DNA from: Nocardioides marmoriginsengisoli
GTDB taxonomy: Bacteria > Actinomycetota > Actinomycetes > Propionibacteriales > Nocardioidaceae
Assembly (NCBI RefSeq): GCF_003725695.1
Contig: NZ_RJSE01000009.1
Coordinates: forward strand, 434,001-498,000
Direction: 5' to 3'
Length of the DNA: 64,000 nt
Shown here piece after piece: positions 7,510-16,552 of the stretch. Under the pieces are notes generated by a model that worked only from the letters and a program-made list of their open reading frames with translations, had not been told where the DNA came from and ran no database searches. The translations under genes and the position numbers were made by a program. The first letter of the stretch is position 1. Each line of letters begins with the position of its first letter.

Positions 7510-8877
7510 CTCGGCTTCGTCGGCCAGCTCGTCCAGGTCCGCCAGGTCCGGTTCCGCCTGCCAGATGTCGCGCACGATCAGCGCCACCAGGTAGAGCTCG
7601 CCGAGCACCCGGACCACGATCGCGACGTGGTAGGCCGTCGAGGTGGTCCCCGACGCCGGTGCCAGCCAGCCGCCGAGGTAGAGCCAGACCGCGCCGAAGT
7701 AGACGAGCTCGCAGGCCTGCCAGATCAGCAGGTCGCGCCAGCGCGGCCGGGCGAGGGCCGCGAGCGGCAGCAGCCAGAGCACGTACTGCGGCGAGTAGAC
7801 CTTGTTCACGATCAGGAACGCCGCGACCACCAGGAACGCGATCTGCGCGACCTGCGGACGGCTCTTGGCGGCCAGCCCGAGCAGGAAGATCGCACCGCAG
7901 GCGAGCAGGAAGAGGACGCCGGAGACCAGGTTGATCGTGTGCGGGCCGACCTGCACGCCGCGCTGATCCAGGACCAACCAGAGCGACCCGAGGTCGGCCC
8001 CGCGGTCGGAGTTGAACGACCAGAAGAGCTTCCAGGCGGTCGAGTTGCCGAGCAGCGCCGGCAGGTTGACCAGGAACCAGGCCGCACCCGCTGCTCCCGC
8101 CGCGATCGCGATCCGGTCCGGGCGGCGCCGGCGGATCGCGTCGATCAGGAAGGCTCCGAGCAGGAAGACCGGATAGAGCTTGGTGGCGAAGCCGATGCCG
8201 ACCATCACCCCTGCGAGCCCGGGCTTGTGCCGCGCCCAGGCCCAGAGCGCGGCGGCGGTGAAGAACACCGCGAGCAGGTCCCAGTTGACGAGGGCGCTGA
8301 CCAGCAGCACCGGCGAGAGCGCCAGCCCCATCGCGTCCCAGGGCCGCCCCGGACTGGCACCGGCCAGGAAGTAGACCGAGCCGAGTCCGAAGACGAAGAG
8401 GAGCACCGCCGTCACCAGGAAGTAGGTGTTGACCTCCTTCACCATCCCGGGCAGGCCCCAGAGCGCGTCGGTGGTGCTGTCGGCGCGAACCTCCTGCGAC
8501 GGGCCCGACGGCATCAGGCCGGTCACCTGGGCAGCGGCCCACGCGAAGTAGGAGATGACGACCGGGTACTCCATCGCGTCGTACCGGTCGTCGCTCTCGC
8601 CGTACGGCCAGCGCTTCTCGGCGAAGCCGCGACCGGTGTACAGGTACGGGACGTCGGAGTAGCACATCTTCCCGTAGCGGACGTTCTCGTTGGACCAGTC
8701 GGTCTTCCCGCACGGGTACTTCTGCACCAGGCTCAGCGAGAAGACCACCGTGAAGACGGCCAGCAGGACCCGCACCGGCGTCCACCACGACCCCGGCCGG
8801 GCATGGTCGCCCACCGGCCCGCCGATGACCTCGCTCAAGGCCTCGACGACACCGTCCTCCCGGCTGGGCTGGCTCAC
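7420..8877 (-). CDS. GT87-type (DUF2029) polyprenol-dependent mannosyltransferase-like membrane protein
   Basis: A 485-residue polytopic membrane protein with about ten hydrophobic helices. Early helix VRVLLAVFTVVFSLSLVQ is followed by an extracytoplasmic Cys-containing loop and MEYPVVISYFAWAAAQ, then repeated helices such as VMVGIGFATKLYPVFLLGAFLID. The KLYP and Y-S-P-Q-Y-V-L-W-L-L-P segments are typical of DUF2029/GT87 enzymes that use polyprenyl-phosphate mannose to build cell-envelope glycans. The C-terminal 45 residues are acidic and cytoplasmic. GTG start overlaps the stop of the PBP gene by four bases (GTGA), so the two are coupled. Its last 90 bp overlap the convergent racemase-like gene. 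Confidence 0.83.
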   Translation of the reverse strand: MSQPSREDGVVEALSEVIGGPVGDHARPGSWWTPVRVLLAVFTVVFSLSLVQKYPCGKTDWSNENVRYGKMCYSDVPYLYTGRGFAEKRWPYGESDDRYDAMEYPVVISYFAWAAAQVTGLMPSGPSQEVRADSTTDALWGLPGMVKEVNTYFLVTAVLLFVFGLGSVYFLAGASPGRPWDAMGLALSPVLLVSALVNWDLLAVFFTAAALWAWARHKPGLAGVMVGIGFATKLYPVFLLGAFLIDAIRRRRPDRIAIAAGAAGAAWFLVNLPALLGNSTAWKLFWSFNSDRGADLGSLWLVLDQRGVQVGPHTINLVSGVLFLLACGAIFLLGLAAKSRPQVAQIAFLVVAAFLIVNKVYSPQYVLWLLPLAALARPRWRDLLIWQACELVYFGAVWLYLGGWLAPASGTTSTAYHVAIVVRVLGELYLVALIVRDIWQAEPDLADLDELADEAELGDLDRVEGRRGEPDPDVDGVADLGHRRL

Positions 8878-11087
8878 TCTTCGGGGCAGGGAGGCTGCAG
8901 CAGGAGCCCGCAGGTGGGAGTCGGCTCGGTCGGGGTGGGCGTCGGGGTGGGCGTCGGCGTCGGAGTCGGCGTCGGGGTGGGCGTCGGCTTGATCGTCGGC
9001 AGCACGGTGTTGGTCGGCTTCGGCGGCTTGGGCTTCTTGGTCGGAGCCGGGGCGTGACCGTTCGACGGCGCCTCACCGTCGACGTTCGCCGGCGGCGGGA
9101 AGCCCTCCTCCTCGACGCCGTCCATCAGCATCCCCATCAGCGCGGCCCAGGTCTCGGTCGGGTAGTCACCGCCGTAGAAGCTGGGCATGTAGCCGTTGAG
9201 CGGCTTCACGCCGGTGCCGCGCACGTACATCACCGCGGTGGCGACCTGCGGCGTGTAGCCGACGAACCAGGACGAGATCACGTCGCCGTCGTCGTTGGTC
9301 GCGGTGCCGGTCTTGCCGGCCGCCGGGCGGTTGATCTGCCGCGCGTCGGTACCGGTTCCGCTGCTGACCACCTTCTGCAGCGCGTAGCTCACGTCCGCGG
9401 CGATGTCCTCGTCGAGGGCGCGGTTGGATTTCTTCGGCGCGGTGTAGAGCACCTCGCCGTCGCTGGCCCGGGTCACCTTGGAGATCACGTAGGTGTCGTG
9501 GTGCAACCCGCCGTTGGCGATCGTGGCGTAGGAGTTCGCCATGTTGATCGGGCTGATCGTCGCCGAACCGAGCGCGACACCGGCGTTGGCGTCGAGACCC
9601 GGAGCGTTCTTGGGGATGCCGAGGGCGTTCGCCATGTCGACGATCTTCTGCGGCCCGTTGTCCATCGCCTGGGTCATGTCGATGAAGGCGGTGTTGACCG
9701 ACTTCTCGGTCGCGGTCAGCAAGTTGATCCGGCCGTAGCTCCGGCCGCGGCCCTCACCTTGGTTGCCGAACTCCAGGCCGCTGGGGAACTTGTACGGCGA
9801 GTTGCCGTCGAAGGTGTCCTTGAGGCTGAAGCCGTCCTTGATGCCGGCCGCCACCGCGAACGCCTTGAAGGTCGAGCCGGGCAGACCGCCGCGGGCCGCC
9901 CAGTTCAGCTGGCTGCGCAGGTAGTCCTGACCGGAGTAGAAGCCCAGCAGCGCGCCGGTCTTCACGTCGACCGAGGCGGTCGCAGCGTGCAGCTGCTTGT
10001 CGGAGAGGCCCTCGGGACGCTCCTGGTCGACCGCGTCCTTGGCCGCGTCCATCGCCTTCTGGGTGAACGTGGTGGTGACCCGGAGGCCGCCGGCCTCGAT
10101 CTCGGCGTCGTCGAAGCCGGCCTTGAGCAGCTCGTCCTTGACCATGTCGAGCATGAAGCCGGTCTGCCCGCCGAGGCTGTTGCTGGCCGCCGGCTTCCGC
10201 AGCTTCGGCAGCCGCCCGGAGATCTTCGACGCGTCGCTGCTGCTGATCGCGCCGTAGTCGACCATCGCGCCGACGACGTAGTCGTACCGGTTCAGGAGCG
10301 CGGCCCGGGCCGACTCGTTCCGGTCCGGGCTCAGGTAGTTCGGCGAGTTCAGGATCGAGGCCAGCATCGCCGCCTGGGAGGCGTTGAGGCGCTTGGCCGG
10401 GATGCCGAAGTACGCGTTCGCGGCCGCCTGGACGCCGTACGCGCCGCGGCCGAAGTAGATGGTGTTGAGGTAGCCCTCGAGGATCTCCGACTTGGACTTC
10501 TGCTGCTGGATCTTCAGCGACAGGAAGGCTTCCTTGATCTTCCGCTTGAAGGTCCGCTCCTGGGTCAGGTACAGGATCTTCACGTACTGCTGGGTGATCG
10601 TGGAGGCGCCCTGGGTCGACCCGCCCTTGGCGTTGGAGAAGGCAGCGCGCAGGATGCCCTTCGGGTCGATGCCCTTGTTGGTCCAGAAGCTCTGGTCCTC
10701 GGCCGCGACCACGGCGTCCTGCATCACCTTCGGGATGTCGGAGAGCTTGATCGACTCACGGTTCTGGGTGGCGAAGCGGCCGATCTTCTCCTTGCCGTCG
10801 GCGTAGTACACGTTGGTGGTCTGCGCCTGGAACGCCGTGTTGGGGTTCGGGATCTCGGTCTGGCGGTAGGCGAAGTAGAAGATCGAGACCATCAGCAGGG
10901 TGCCGACGACGCCGGCGATGAGGACGTACTTCAGGTACTTGCGGAACCGCTCCTTGGGAGTCGGCTTGGCCTTGCTGCTCCGGGACCTGCCCTTCGAGCC
11001 CGAGCCGGAACGGCGGGAGGTGCCGCCGGCGGAACCGGTGCGCTTCTGGCCTTGGGACGGGCGTGACCGCGGCGTGCTGGCACTCAC
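8874..11087 (-). CDS. Class A penicillin-binding protein (transglycosylase/transpeptidase)
   Basis: A 737-residue bifunctional peptidoglycan synthase, anchored by one membrane helix at about 50-73 after a basic Ser/Gly-rich cytoplasmic tail. The GT51 domain (90-270) has the catalytic AAEDQSFW, GASTITQQYVK and GRGAYGVQAAA. The transpeptidase (340-630) has STFK (nucleophile Ser), KSVNTAF and AGKTGTA. The tail (660-737) is a Thr-Pro repeat ending CGLLLQPPCPEE, with two Cys that could form a disulfide outside the cell. GTG start with GGAG nine bases upstream. Operon with the GT87-type gene. Corresponds to the PonA1-type PBP found close to ino1 in actinobacteria. Confidence 0.96.
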   Translation of the reverse strand: MSASTPRSRPSQGQKRTGSAGGTSRRSGSGSKGRSRSSKAKPTPKERFRKYLKYVLIAGVVGTLLMVSIFYFAYRQTEIPNPNTAFQAQTTNVYYADGKEKIGRFATQNRESIKLSDIPKVMQDAVVAAEDQSFWTNKGIDPKGILRAAFSNAKGGSTQGASTITQQYVKILYLTQERTFKRKIKEAFLSLKIQQQKSKSEILEGYLNTIYFGRGAYGVQAAANAYFGIPAKRLNASQAAMLASILNSPNYLSPDRNESARAALLNRYDYVVGAMVDYGAISSSDASKISGRLPKLRKPAASNSLGGQTGFMLDMVKDELLKAGFDDAEIEAGGLRVTTTFTQKAMDAAKDAVDQERPEGLSDKQLHAATASVDVKTGALLGFYSGQDYLRSQLNWAARGGLPGSTFKAFAVAAGIKDGFSLKDTFDGNSPYKFPSGLEFGNQGEGRGRSYGRINLLTATEKSVNTAFIDMTQAMDNGPQKIVDMANALGIPKNAPGLDANAGVALGSATISPINMANSYATIANGGLHHDTYVISKVTRASDGEVLYTAPKKSNRALDEDIAADVSYALQKVVSSGTGTDARQINRPAAGKTGTATNDDGDVISSWFVGYTPQVATAVMYVRGTGVKPLNGYMPSFYGGDYPTETWAALMGMLMDGVEEEGFPPPANVDGEAPSNGHAPAPTKKPKPPKPTNTVLPTIKPTPTPTPTPTPTPTPTPTPTEPTPTCGLLLQPPCPEE

Positions 11088-11386
11088 TGTGGGGGACTCC
11101 AGGGGAAGGTCGAATCGGATCTGGTCAAGCGGAGAAAGACGGTGGCTCCCGGCTGCGCAGCGACCGCTGTCCGGCCGGGGTGCTAGGTCGAGGGTACGGC
11201 GTTCGCCCAGCGGACGCGGGTTGATGCGCCCGGACGGGCGCTCATCTGGCGGCGAAGAACCCTTGTTTCGCAGATGAACGCGTGGTGAATTGGAACTCTG
11301 ATATATCGGTGCGATAGATTACTTCGATACGCCAGGTCGATATGACCGCGCGCTATGCCTGACCCGACCGACGAAAGCAGACCCAG
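11088..11386. promoter_or_regulatory. Divergent promoter region between PBP and padR-ino1
   Basis: A gap of 299 bp. Its right half (11296-11346) is A+T-rich and carries an inverted repeat TATCG-GTG-CGATA (11304-11316), a TAGATT -10 candidate (11315-11320) and two further TCGATA copies (11324-11329 and 11337-11342). This looks like a regulator target for the PadR-ino1 pair, perhaps PadR itself. The left half holds only the PBP ribosome-binding site and no other motif I recognise. Confidence 0.45.
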
Positions 11387-12001
11387 ATGCCGCCGAGCAA
11401 GGGCGCGACCCTCGAGCTGGCAGTGCTCGGACTCCTCCAGGAGTCCCCGCTGCACGGCTACGAGCTGCGTAAGCGCCTGAACCTGCTCCTCGGCTGGACC
11501 CGACTGCTCTCCTACGGCTCGCTCTACCCAGCGCTCAAGCGGATGCTGCGCGCCGGCTGGATCACCGAGGTCGTCGCCACCAGCACGCCGGTCTCCCGTC
11601 GAGCCCGGATCGTCTACCAGATCACCCCCGCGGGGGTCGAGTACTTCGGTGCCGAGATCACCGACGCCGGACCGGCCGCCTGGGAGGACGAGAACTTCAA
11701 CATGCGGTTCGCGTTCTTCTCGCGCACCGACGGCGCCGTCCGGCTCCGGATCCTCGAGGGCCGCCGTACCCGGCTGCAGGAGCGCCTGGACCGGGCGCGG
11801 GCGCTGAGCAGCGGCTCGGACCGCTACCAGACGGAGCTGCGTCGGCACGCCACCGAGTCGGTCGAGCGCGAGGTGCGCTGGCTCACCGACCTGATCGAGG
11901 CCGAGCGCACCGGCCAGGACCGCACCGGGGTGGCCGCGCGACCGCGCAACGCGACCCCGCCGACCGCGTCCCCCACAGACTTCAGCACCGAAATCAGTTG
12001 A
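11387..12001 (+). CDS. PadR family transcriptional regulator
   Basis: A 204-residue PadR repressor. The N-terminal winged helix covers about residues 5-85: [23 protein letters not shown], then [18 protein letters not shown] and [11 protein letters not shown]. The C-terminal half contains the helical dimerisation region [12 protein letters not shown] and [16 protein letters not shown]. Stop and the ino1 start are 20 bp apart, so the two are co-transcribed. The same PadR-ino1 pairing is found in mycobacteria and streptomycetes, which argues for a role in setting inositol synthesis. An A+T-rich inverted repeat at 11304-11316 is a possible operator. Confidence 0.93.
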   Translation: MPPSKGATLELAVLGLLQESPLHGYELRKRLNLLLGWTRLLSYGSLYPALKRMLRAGWITEVVATSTPVSRRARIVYQITPAGVEYFGAEITDAGPAAWEDENFNMRFAFFSRTDGAVRLRILEGRRTRLQERLDRARALSSGSDRYQTELRRHATESVEREVRWLTDLIEAERTGQDRTGVAARPRNATPPTASPTDFSTEIS

Positions 12002-12021
12002 GAAAGCAGGAGGAAACCGCC

Positions 12022-13113
12022 ATGGCGAAAGTTCGCGTAGGCATCGTGGGAGTCGGCAACTGCGCCAGCTCCCTTGTTCAGGGCGTCGAGTATTACAAGA
12101 ACGCCGACCCGAACAGCACCGTGCCGGGCTTGATGCACGTGATGTTCGGCGACTACCACGTCCGCGACGTGGAGTTCGTCGCCGCGTTCGACGTCGACGC
12201 CAAGAAGGTCGGCTTCGACCTCTCCGAGGCGATCAACAACTCCGAGAACAACACGATCCGGATCGCCGACGTGCCCCCGAGCGGCGTCATCGTCTCGCGC
12301 GGCGTCACCAACGACGGTCTCGGCAAGTACTACCGCGAGACCATCGAGGAGTCCGACGTCGAGCCGGTCGACGTCGTCCAGACCCTCAAGGACGCGCAGG
12401 TGGACGTTCTCGTCTCCTACCTGCCGGTGGGCTCCGAGATCGCCGACAAGTACTACGCGCAGTGCGCGATCGACGCGGGCGTCGCCTTCGTCAACGCCCT
12501 GCCGGTCTTCATCGCGTCGGACCCCGAGTGGGCCAAGAAGTTCGAGGACGCCGGCGTCCCGATCATCGGTGACGACATCAAGAGCCAGGTCGGCGCCACC
12601 ATCACCCACCGCGTGATGGCGAAGCTGTTCGAGGACCGCGGCGTCACGCTGGACCGCACCTACCAGCTCAACGTCGGCGGCAACATGGACTTCAAGAACA
12701 TGCTCGAGCGCGAGCGCCTGGAGTCCAAGAAGGTCTCCAAGACCCAGGCCGTGACCTCGAACCTGAACGGTCCGCTGTCGGGCAAGGTCTACGACAAGAA
12801 CGTGCACATCGGTCCGTCGGACTACGTCGCGTGGCTCGACGACCGCAAGTGGGCCTACGTCCGCCTCGAGGGTCGTGCCTTCGGTGACGTTCCGCTGAAC
12901 CTGGAGTACAAGCTCGAGGTCTGGGACTCCCCGAACTCGGCCGGCATCATCATCGACGCGATCCGGGCGGCGAAGATCGCCAAGGACCGCGGCGTCGGCG
13001 GGCCGCTGCTGTCGGCGAGCTCCTACCTGATGAAGTCGCCGCCGGTGCAGCGCCCCGACGACGAGGGTCACGCCTCGGTCGAGGCCTTCATCCGCGGAGA
13101 CGTCGAGCGCTGA
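12022..13113 (+). CDS. ino1: Inositol-3-phosphate synthase
   Basis: Converts glucose 6-phosphate to inositol 3-phosphate with NAD+, feeding phosphatidylinositol and mycothiol synthesis. The 363 residues start [20 protein letters not shown] (Rossmann nucleotide loop). They include [44 protein letters not shown] and [12 protein letters not shown], all conserved in actinobacterial Ino1. The ATG at 12022 has AGGAGG eight bases upstream; an earlier in-frame codon at 11998 overlaps the padR stop and lacks such a site. Two G+C-rich hairpins follow the stop codon. Mycothiol use links this gene to the thioredoxin genes further right as redox functions. Confidence 0.96.
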   Translation: MAKVRVGIVGVGNCASSLVQGVEYYKNADPNSTVPGLMHVMFGDYHVRDVEFVAAFDVDAKKVGFDLSEAINNSENNTIRIADVPPSGVIVSRGVTNDGLGKYYRETIEESDVEPVDVVQTLKDAQVDVLVSYLPVGSEIADKYYAQCAIDAGVAFVNALPVFIASDPEWAKKFEDAGVPIIGDDIKSQVGATITHRVMAKLFEDRGVTLDRTYQLNVGGNMDFKNMLERERLESKKVSKTQAVTSNLNGPLSGKVYDKNVHIGPSDYVAWLDDRKWAYVRLEGRAFGDVPLNLEYKLEVWDSPNSAGIIIDAIRAAKIAKDRGVGGPLLSASSYLMKSPPVQRPDDEGHASVEAFIRGDVER

Positions 13114-13124
13114 AGCTCGGCTGA

Positions 13125-13197
13125 CCCCGCTGCACTGCGGGGACGCACCCTCAACTGATTTCCACGTCGGACCCCGGGCCTCCTGGCCCGGGGTCCG
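13125..13197 (+). terminator. ino1 terminator, two successive hairpins
   Basis: A weak stem CCCCGC/GCGGGG at 13125-13142 is followed by a perfect 13-bp stem CGGACCCCGGGCC/GGCCCGGGGTCCG with a TCCT loop at 13168-13197. There is no clear U-tract afterwards, as is common for high-G+C terminators. Confidence 0.8.
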
Positions 13198-13278
13198 ATG
13201 CGTTTCTGCACCGTTGCGTTCAGATTTCAACCCATCCAGGGATGGGCAGGCCGGTCCCGGGTCACTACGGTTACCCGC

Positions 13279-14160
13279 ATGAGCGATGACACCACACCCC
13301 CGCAGCCTCCGTCCGGAGCCGTACCGCCGCCCCCGCCGCCGACCCCGCCCGGGTCGGTTCCGCCGCCGCCCCCGCCCCCGCCGGCGTACGGGACCCCGGC
13401 CCCGCCGGTGCCCCCCGAGTACGGCGCACCGCCCGCCGGTGCCGGCGGCTACGACGCCGTCGAGGCGATCAAGTACGGCTGGGCGACCTTCACGAAGAGC
13501 CCGGCCACGCTGCTGGTGCCGGCCCTGGTGGTGATCCTCGCGGTCGGCGTCGTCTCGTTCCTCGCGCAGCTGCTCTTCGCCGGCATCCTGATCGACGACC
13601 CCAGCTGCAGCACCTCGACCGGCGACGGTGCCTTCCGGGTCAGCTGTGACTCGGGCTCCGGCCTCTTCACCGGCCTGCTGGTCGCGGCACTGGCATCCGC
13701 AGTGACCACCTTCGTCGGGCAGATCCTGGCTGCCGGTCTGATCAAGTCGTCGCTCAACATCGTCGACGGCCAGCCCGCCCTGGACATCGGCGGCGTCTTC
13801 TCCTGGGCCGGAAAGCCCGGCGTGATCGCCACGGCCGGCCTGCTGGCCGCGCTGAGCTTCGTCGGCACGTTCCTGTTCTACGTACCGGCGATCATCGTCA
13901 GCTTCTTCACCGCGTTCGCGATGTACTTCGTCGTCGACAAGGGACTCTCCGGGGTCGCGGCGCTGAAGGCGAGCTTCGACTTCATGCTGAGCAAGATCGG
14001 CGACACGATCATCTTCTTCCTGCTGACGATCGCCACCGTCATCGTCGGTCTGATCGCCTGCCTGGTCGGCATCTTCGTCGCCATCCCGGTGATCGTCGTC
14101 GCTGCGGCGTACACCTTCCGGGTGCTGCAGAACCAGCCGGTCGCGCCGCTGGCTCCCTGA
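13279..14160 (+). CDS. Proline-rich multi-span membrane protein, first of a paralogous pair
   Basis: A 293-residue protein. Residues 1-60 are a Pro/Gly-rich cytoplasmic stretch (runs of six to eight prolines, then PEYGAPPAG). The rest is a membrane domain with about six helices, including LLVPALVVILAVGVVSFLAQ and VIFFLL-type segments, and the internal motif IVDGQPALDIGGVF. Similar regions occur in proteins annotated as GlpQ-type membrane domains or DUF975-like; function unknown. The in-frame ATG at 13198 lies inside the terminator hairpin. The ATG at 13279 sits seven bases after TACGGT (13266-13271), so I use it. The next gene has the same architecture without the proline tail. Confidence 0.75.
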   Translation: MSDDTTPPQPPSGAVPPPPPPTPPGSVPPPPPPPPAYGTPAPPVPPEYGAPPAGAGGYDAVEAIKYGWATFTKSPATLLVPALVVILAVGVVSFLAQLLFAGILIDDPSCSTSTGDGAFRVSCDSGSGLFTGLLVAALASAVTTFVGQILAAGLIKSSLNIVDGQPALDIGGVFSWAGKPGVIATAGLLAALSFVGTFLFYVPAIIVSFFTAFAMYFVVDKGLSGVAALKASFDFMLSKIGDTIIFFLLTIATVIVGLIACLVGIFVAIPVIVVAAAYTFRVLQNQPVAPLAP

Positions 14161-14219
14161 CAGCCCGATCTGATCGCCTGACCTCGGTCACGCCCGGCAT
14201 CCCACCTAGGATGCCGGGC

Positions 14220-14921
14220 GTGACTGTTTCAGCAGTTGTCTCCGCGGGCGCCTCCGGACCGCCCTCTGGAACGCTGCGTGCCGGCTGGCGCGCTGTGATC
14301 GCCCAGCCCGAACGGATCCTGGTCACCACGATCGCGCTGGCGGTGCCGGCGATCGCCCTGCACGTGCTCGTCCAGCACCTGATCGGGGTCTGGGTCGTCC
14401 GCGGCACCGAGTGCGAGCGGCACTTCGGCTCCGCCACCCTGATCGCCGACTGCGGCCCGACGAACGGGGCCGCCGGGGCCGGCCTGCTGCTCGGGCTCTT
14501 CGCCCTCTTCGTGATCGGCCACCTGGTCGTCGCCGGGATGTACCGGTGCTTCCTCGACGTCGTCGACGGCCGGCCGGCCCGGAACCCGTACGGCGGCTAC
14601 CTGCTCCGGGTGCTCCCGACCGCCCTGGTCCTCGGTGCGGCGCTCACGATCGGCACCCTGGTGATGCTGGTCCCGGGTCTGGTGATCGGCTTCTTCACCC
14701 GGTACGCGCTGCTCTTCGCGGTCGACCGGGAGCTCGGCGTCCTCGCCGCGATCGGGGCGAGCTTCGCGTTCTGCGGCACCCGGCTGCTCAGCGAGGCCGG
14801 CTTCGTCCTCCGCGCGAGCGGCGTGCTGCTGCTCGGCCTGCTCTGCCTCGGGGCCGGGTTGTTCGTCGCGATCCCGGTGGTGCTGATCGCGCAGACGCTT
14901 CGCTACCGGGATGCCGGATGA
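14220..14921 (+). CDS. Multi-span membrane protein, second of the paralogous pair
   Basis: A 233-residue membrane protein resembling the preceding one. It has the same order of helices, an equivalent LDVVDGRPARNPYGGYLL motif, a comparable VPGLVIGFFTRYALLFAVDRELGVLAAIGASFAF block, and an ending AIPVVLIAQTLRYRD matching AIPVIVVAAAYTFRV. The GTG at 14220 is seven bases after TAGGAT (14207-14212), giving a leaderless start. An upstream in-frame ATG at 14211 overlaps that -10 box and is rejected. Its stop overlaps the next ATG (ATGA), so the histidine phosphatase gene is coupled to it. Function unknown. Confidence 0.72.
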   Translation: MTVSAVVSAGASGPPSGTLRAGWRAVIAQPERILVTTIALAVPAIALHVLVQHLIGVWVVRGTECERHFGSATLIADCGPTNGAAGAGLLLGLFALFVIGHLVVAGMYRCFLDVVDGRPARNPYGGYLLRVLPTALVLGAALTIGTLVMLVPGLVIGFFTRYALLFAVDRELGVLAAIGASFAFCGTRLLSEAGFVLRASGVLLLGLLCLGAGLFVAIPVVLIAQTLRYRDAG

Positions 14922-15529
14922 GTGATCTCATGTGCGCGGCGACGCTGGTGGTCGCCCGGCACGGCGACGCCGCATACGTCGAGTCCCGGTTCTCCGACGA
15001 GGGCGGATCGCTGACCGCCGAAGGCCGGTCGCAGGCTCGCGCGCTGGCCGACCTGGTCAGCAGCCGGCGGGTGGCGCACGTCTGGACCTCGGACACCTCC
15101 CGCGCCGTGCAGACCGCCGAGATCGTGGCCGCCCGGCTCAGCCTGGGCGTGACCGTCACCCCGGCGCTGCGCGAGGTCGACATCGGCGGCCTGCGCGGCC
15201 AGGAGTTCTCCATCGACGCGATCCACGCGGTCACCGACCGCTGGTTCGAAGGCGACCTGGAGGCCCGCTTCGCCGGCGGCGAGTCCGGCGCCGAGGTCGT
15301 CGGCCGCTACCGCGCGGTGCTGGAGCAGATCGTCGACCAGCACCGCGGGGAGACCGTGCTGGTCGTCAGCCACCAGACTGCCGGCGGCATCGCGCTGCCC
15401 AGCCTGGCGCAGAACGTCACGCCGTCGTACGCCGAGCACCACCTGCTCGAGAACGGCGCCAGTGCCGAGCTGGTCGCCGACAACGATACCTGGCACCTCA
15501 CCCGGTGGGGCGACCGGCAGCTCGGGTAG
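14918..15529 (+). CDS. Histidine phosphatase family (phosphoglycerate mutase-like) protein
   Basis: A 203-residue protein of the histidine phosphatase superfamily. The phosphohistidine motif is VVARHGDAAY (canonical RHG), followed by SDTSRAVQTAEI with the second Arg, LREVDIGGLRGQEF with the acid donor Glu, and the C-terminal VVSHQTAGGIAL with the second catalytic His. The substrate could be a sugar phosphate, cobalamin precursor or nucleotide; the sequence does not decide it. Start: ATG overlapping the previous stop by four bases, so it is translationally coupled to the membrane protein gene. Confidence 0.87.
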   Translation: MSDLMCAATLVVARHGDAAYVESRFSDEGGSLTAEGRSQARALADLVSSRRVAHVWTSDTSRAVQTAEIVAARLSLGVTVTPALREVDIGGLRGQEFSIDAIHAVTDRWFEGDLEARFAGGESGAEVVGRYRAVLEQIVDQHRGETVLVVSHQTAGGIALPSLAQNVTPSYAEHHLLENGASAELVADNDTWHLTRWGDRQLG

Positions 15530-15533
15530 CGGC

Positions 15534-16526
15534 TCAGCGCGGTCCGTGCGTGTTCAGCCAGAGCACCGGCCCGGGCAGGTCCGAACTCGACCCGGCGTTG
15601 AGGTCCGCGATCGCGGCCAGTGCCTTCCCGGTGTAGACCGGCTCCAGCTCGAGGCCGAGCCCGGCCGCCTTCGCCACCATTGCCACCGAGGCCGGCGTCG
15701 GGTCGCCGTACGTGCTGCCGAGCCAGGCGTCCGAGGTGGTCAGGTCGGACTGCCCGATCAGCGGCAGGTCCTCCGCGCCGCGGTCCCGCAGCAGCTCGGC
15801 GGTACGGTCTGCCAGCCGGGCGATCACCGGTGCGTCCAGCGCGAACGCGTCGTTGACCACCACGCCGTAGACCCGCGTGGACAACCCGGCCAGCCGCAGG
15901 CCCAGGGTCAGTCCGGCGGCGGTGCCTCCCGAGCCGATCGCGGTGACCAGGGAGCGCGGCTCGGGCAGCTCCCCGGCGGCCACCTGGGCCGCCAGCTCGA
16001 GGGCGGTCTCCACGTAGCCGAGGCTGCCGACCGGGTTCGACCCGCCGGCCGGCAGGTACCAGGGCACCGACCCGCCGCGGATGTTGCTGGCGATCAGCCA
16101 GGGCGCGGCCAACCGGAGCTGGCGGGCGTTCGGGTAGCGGTGCAGCTTGGCACCGGACGCCTCCAGCCGGGCGAGCTGCTCCCGGACGTGGTCGTCGACC
16201 GGCTGGTCGACCAGGCCGAGCACCGTCCGCAGGCCGTGCTCCTTGCCGTAGAGCGCGCAGGCCAGACCCCAGTGCGTGCCGATCCCGCCGACCGTGAACA
16301 GCGTCCGGGCCCCGCGCCGCTTCGCCTCCGGGATGATCCACTCGAGCTTGCGGACCTTGTTGCCGGCCCAGGCACCGTCGCCGAACCGGCTCTCGTCCTT
16401 GATCCAGAGGTCGACGCCGTCGACCAGGCCGTCGAGGCGTCGTACCGGGGTCGGACCGGTCCCCAACGCAACGTGGCCCAGATCGAGTCCGGGCCAGCGT
16501 TGGTGGAGCAGGGTTGCGGTGGTCAT
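15534..16526 (-). CDS. D-cysteine desulfhydrase / ACC deaminase-like PLP enzyme
   Basis: A 330-residue fold-type II PLP enzyme. Visible features are LWIKDESRFGDGAWAGNKVRKLEW with the PLP lysine in GNKVRKLE, TVGGIGTHWGLACALYGKEHGL, the phosphate-binding ATAIGSGGTAAGLTLG-type loop (TAIGSGGTAAG) and PVYTGKALAAI near the end. This pattern is shared by D-cysteine desulfhydrase and 1-aminocyclopropane-1-carboxylate deaminase; D-amino-acid breakdown is more likely, but the choice is not certain. The ATG is six bases after TAGCCT (16538-16533), hence leaderless. It is convergent with the phosphatase gene, four bp apart. Confidence 0.83.
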   Translation of the reverse strand: MTTATLLHQRWPGLDLGHVALGTGPTPVRRLDGLVDGVDLWIKDESRFGDGAWAGNKVRKLEWIIPEAKRRGARTLFTVGGIGTHWGLACALYGKEHGLRTVLGLVDQPVDDHVREQLARLEASGAKLHRYPNARQLRLAAPWLIASNIRGGSVPWYLPAGGSNPVGSLGYVETALELAAQVAAGELPEPRSLVTAIGSGGTAAGLTLGLRLAGLSTRVYGVVVNDAFALDAPVIARLADRTAELLRDRGAEDLPLIGQSDLTTSDAWLGSTYGDPTPASVAMVAKAAGLGLELEPVYTGKALAAIADLNAGSSSDLPGPVLWLNTHGPR

Positions 16527-16552
16527 AGGCGAAGGCTAGAGCCTGACCGCGG

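Noticed and set aside
8930-9000. Tandem GTCGG repeats in the PBP gene as a regulatory repeat
   Set aside because: They encode the Thr-Pro tail of the PBP; low-complexity coding sequence is enough to explain them.
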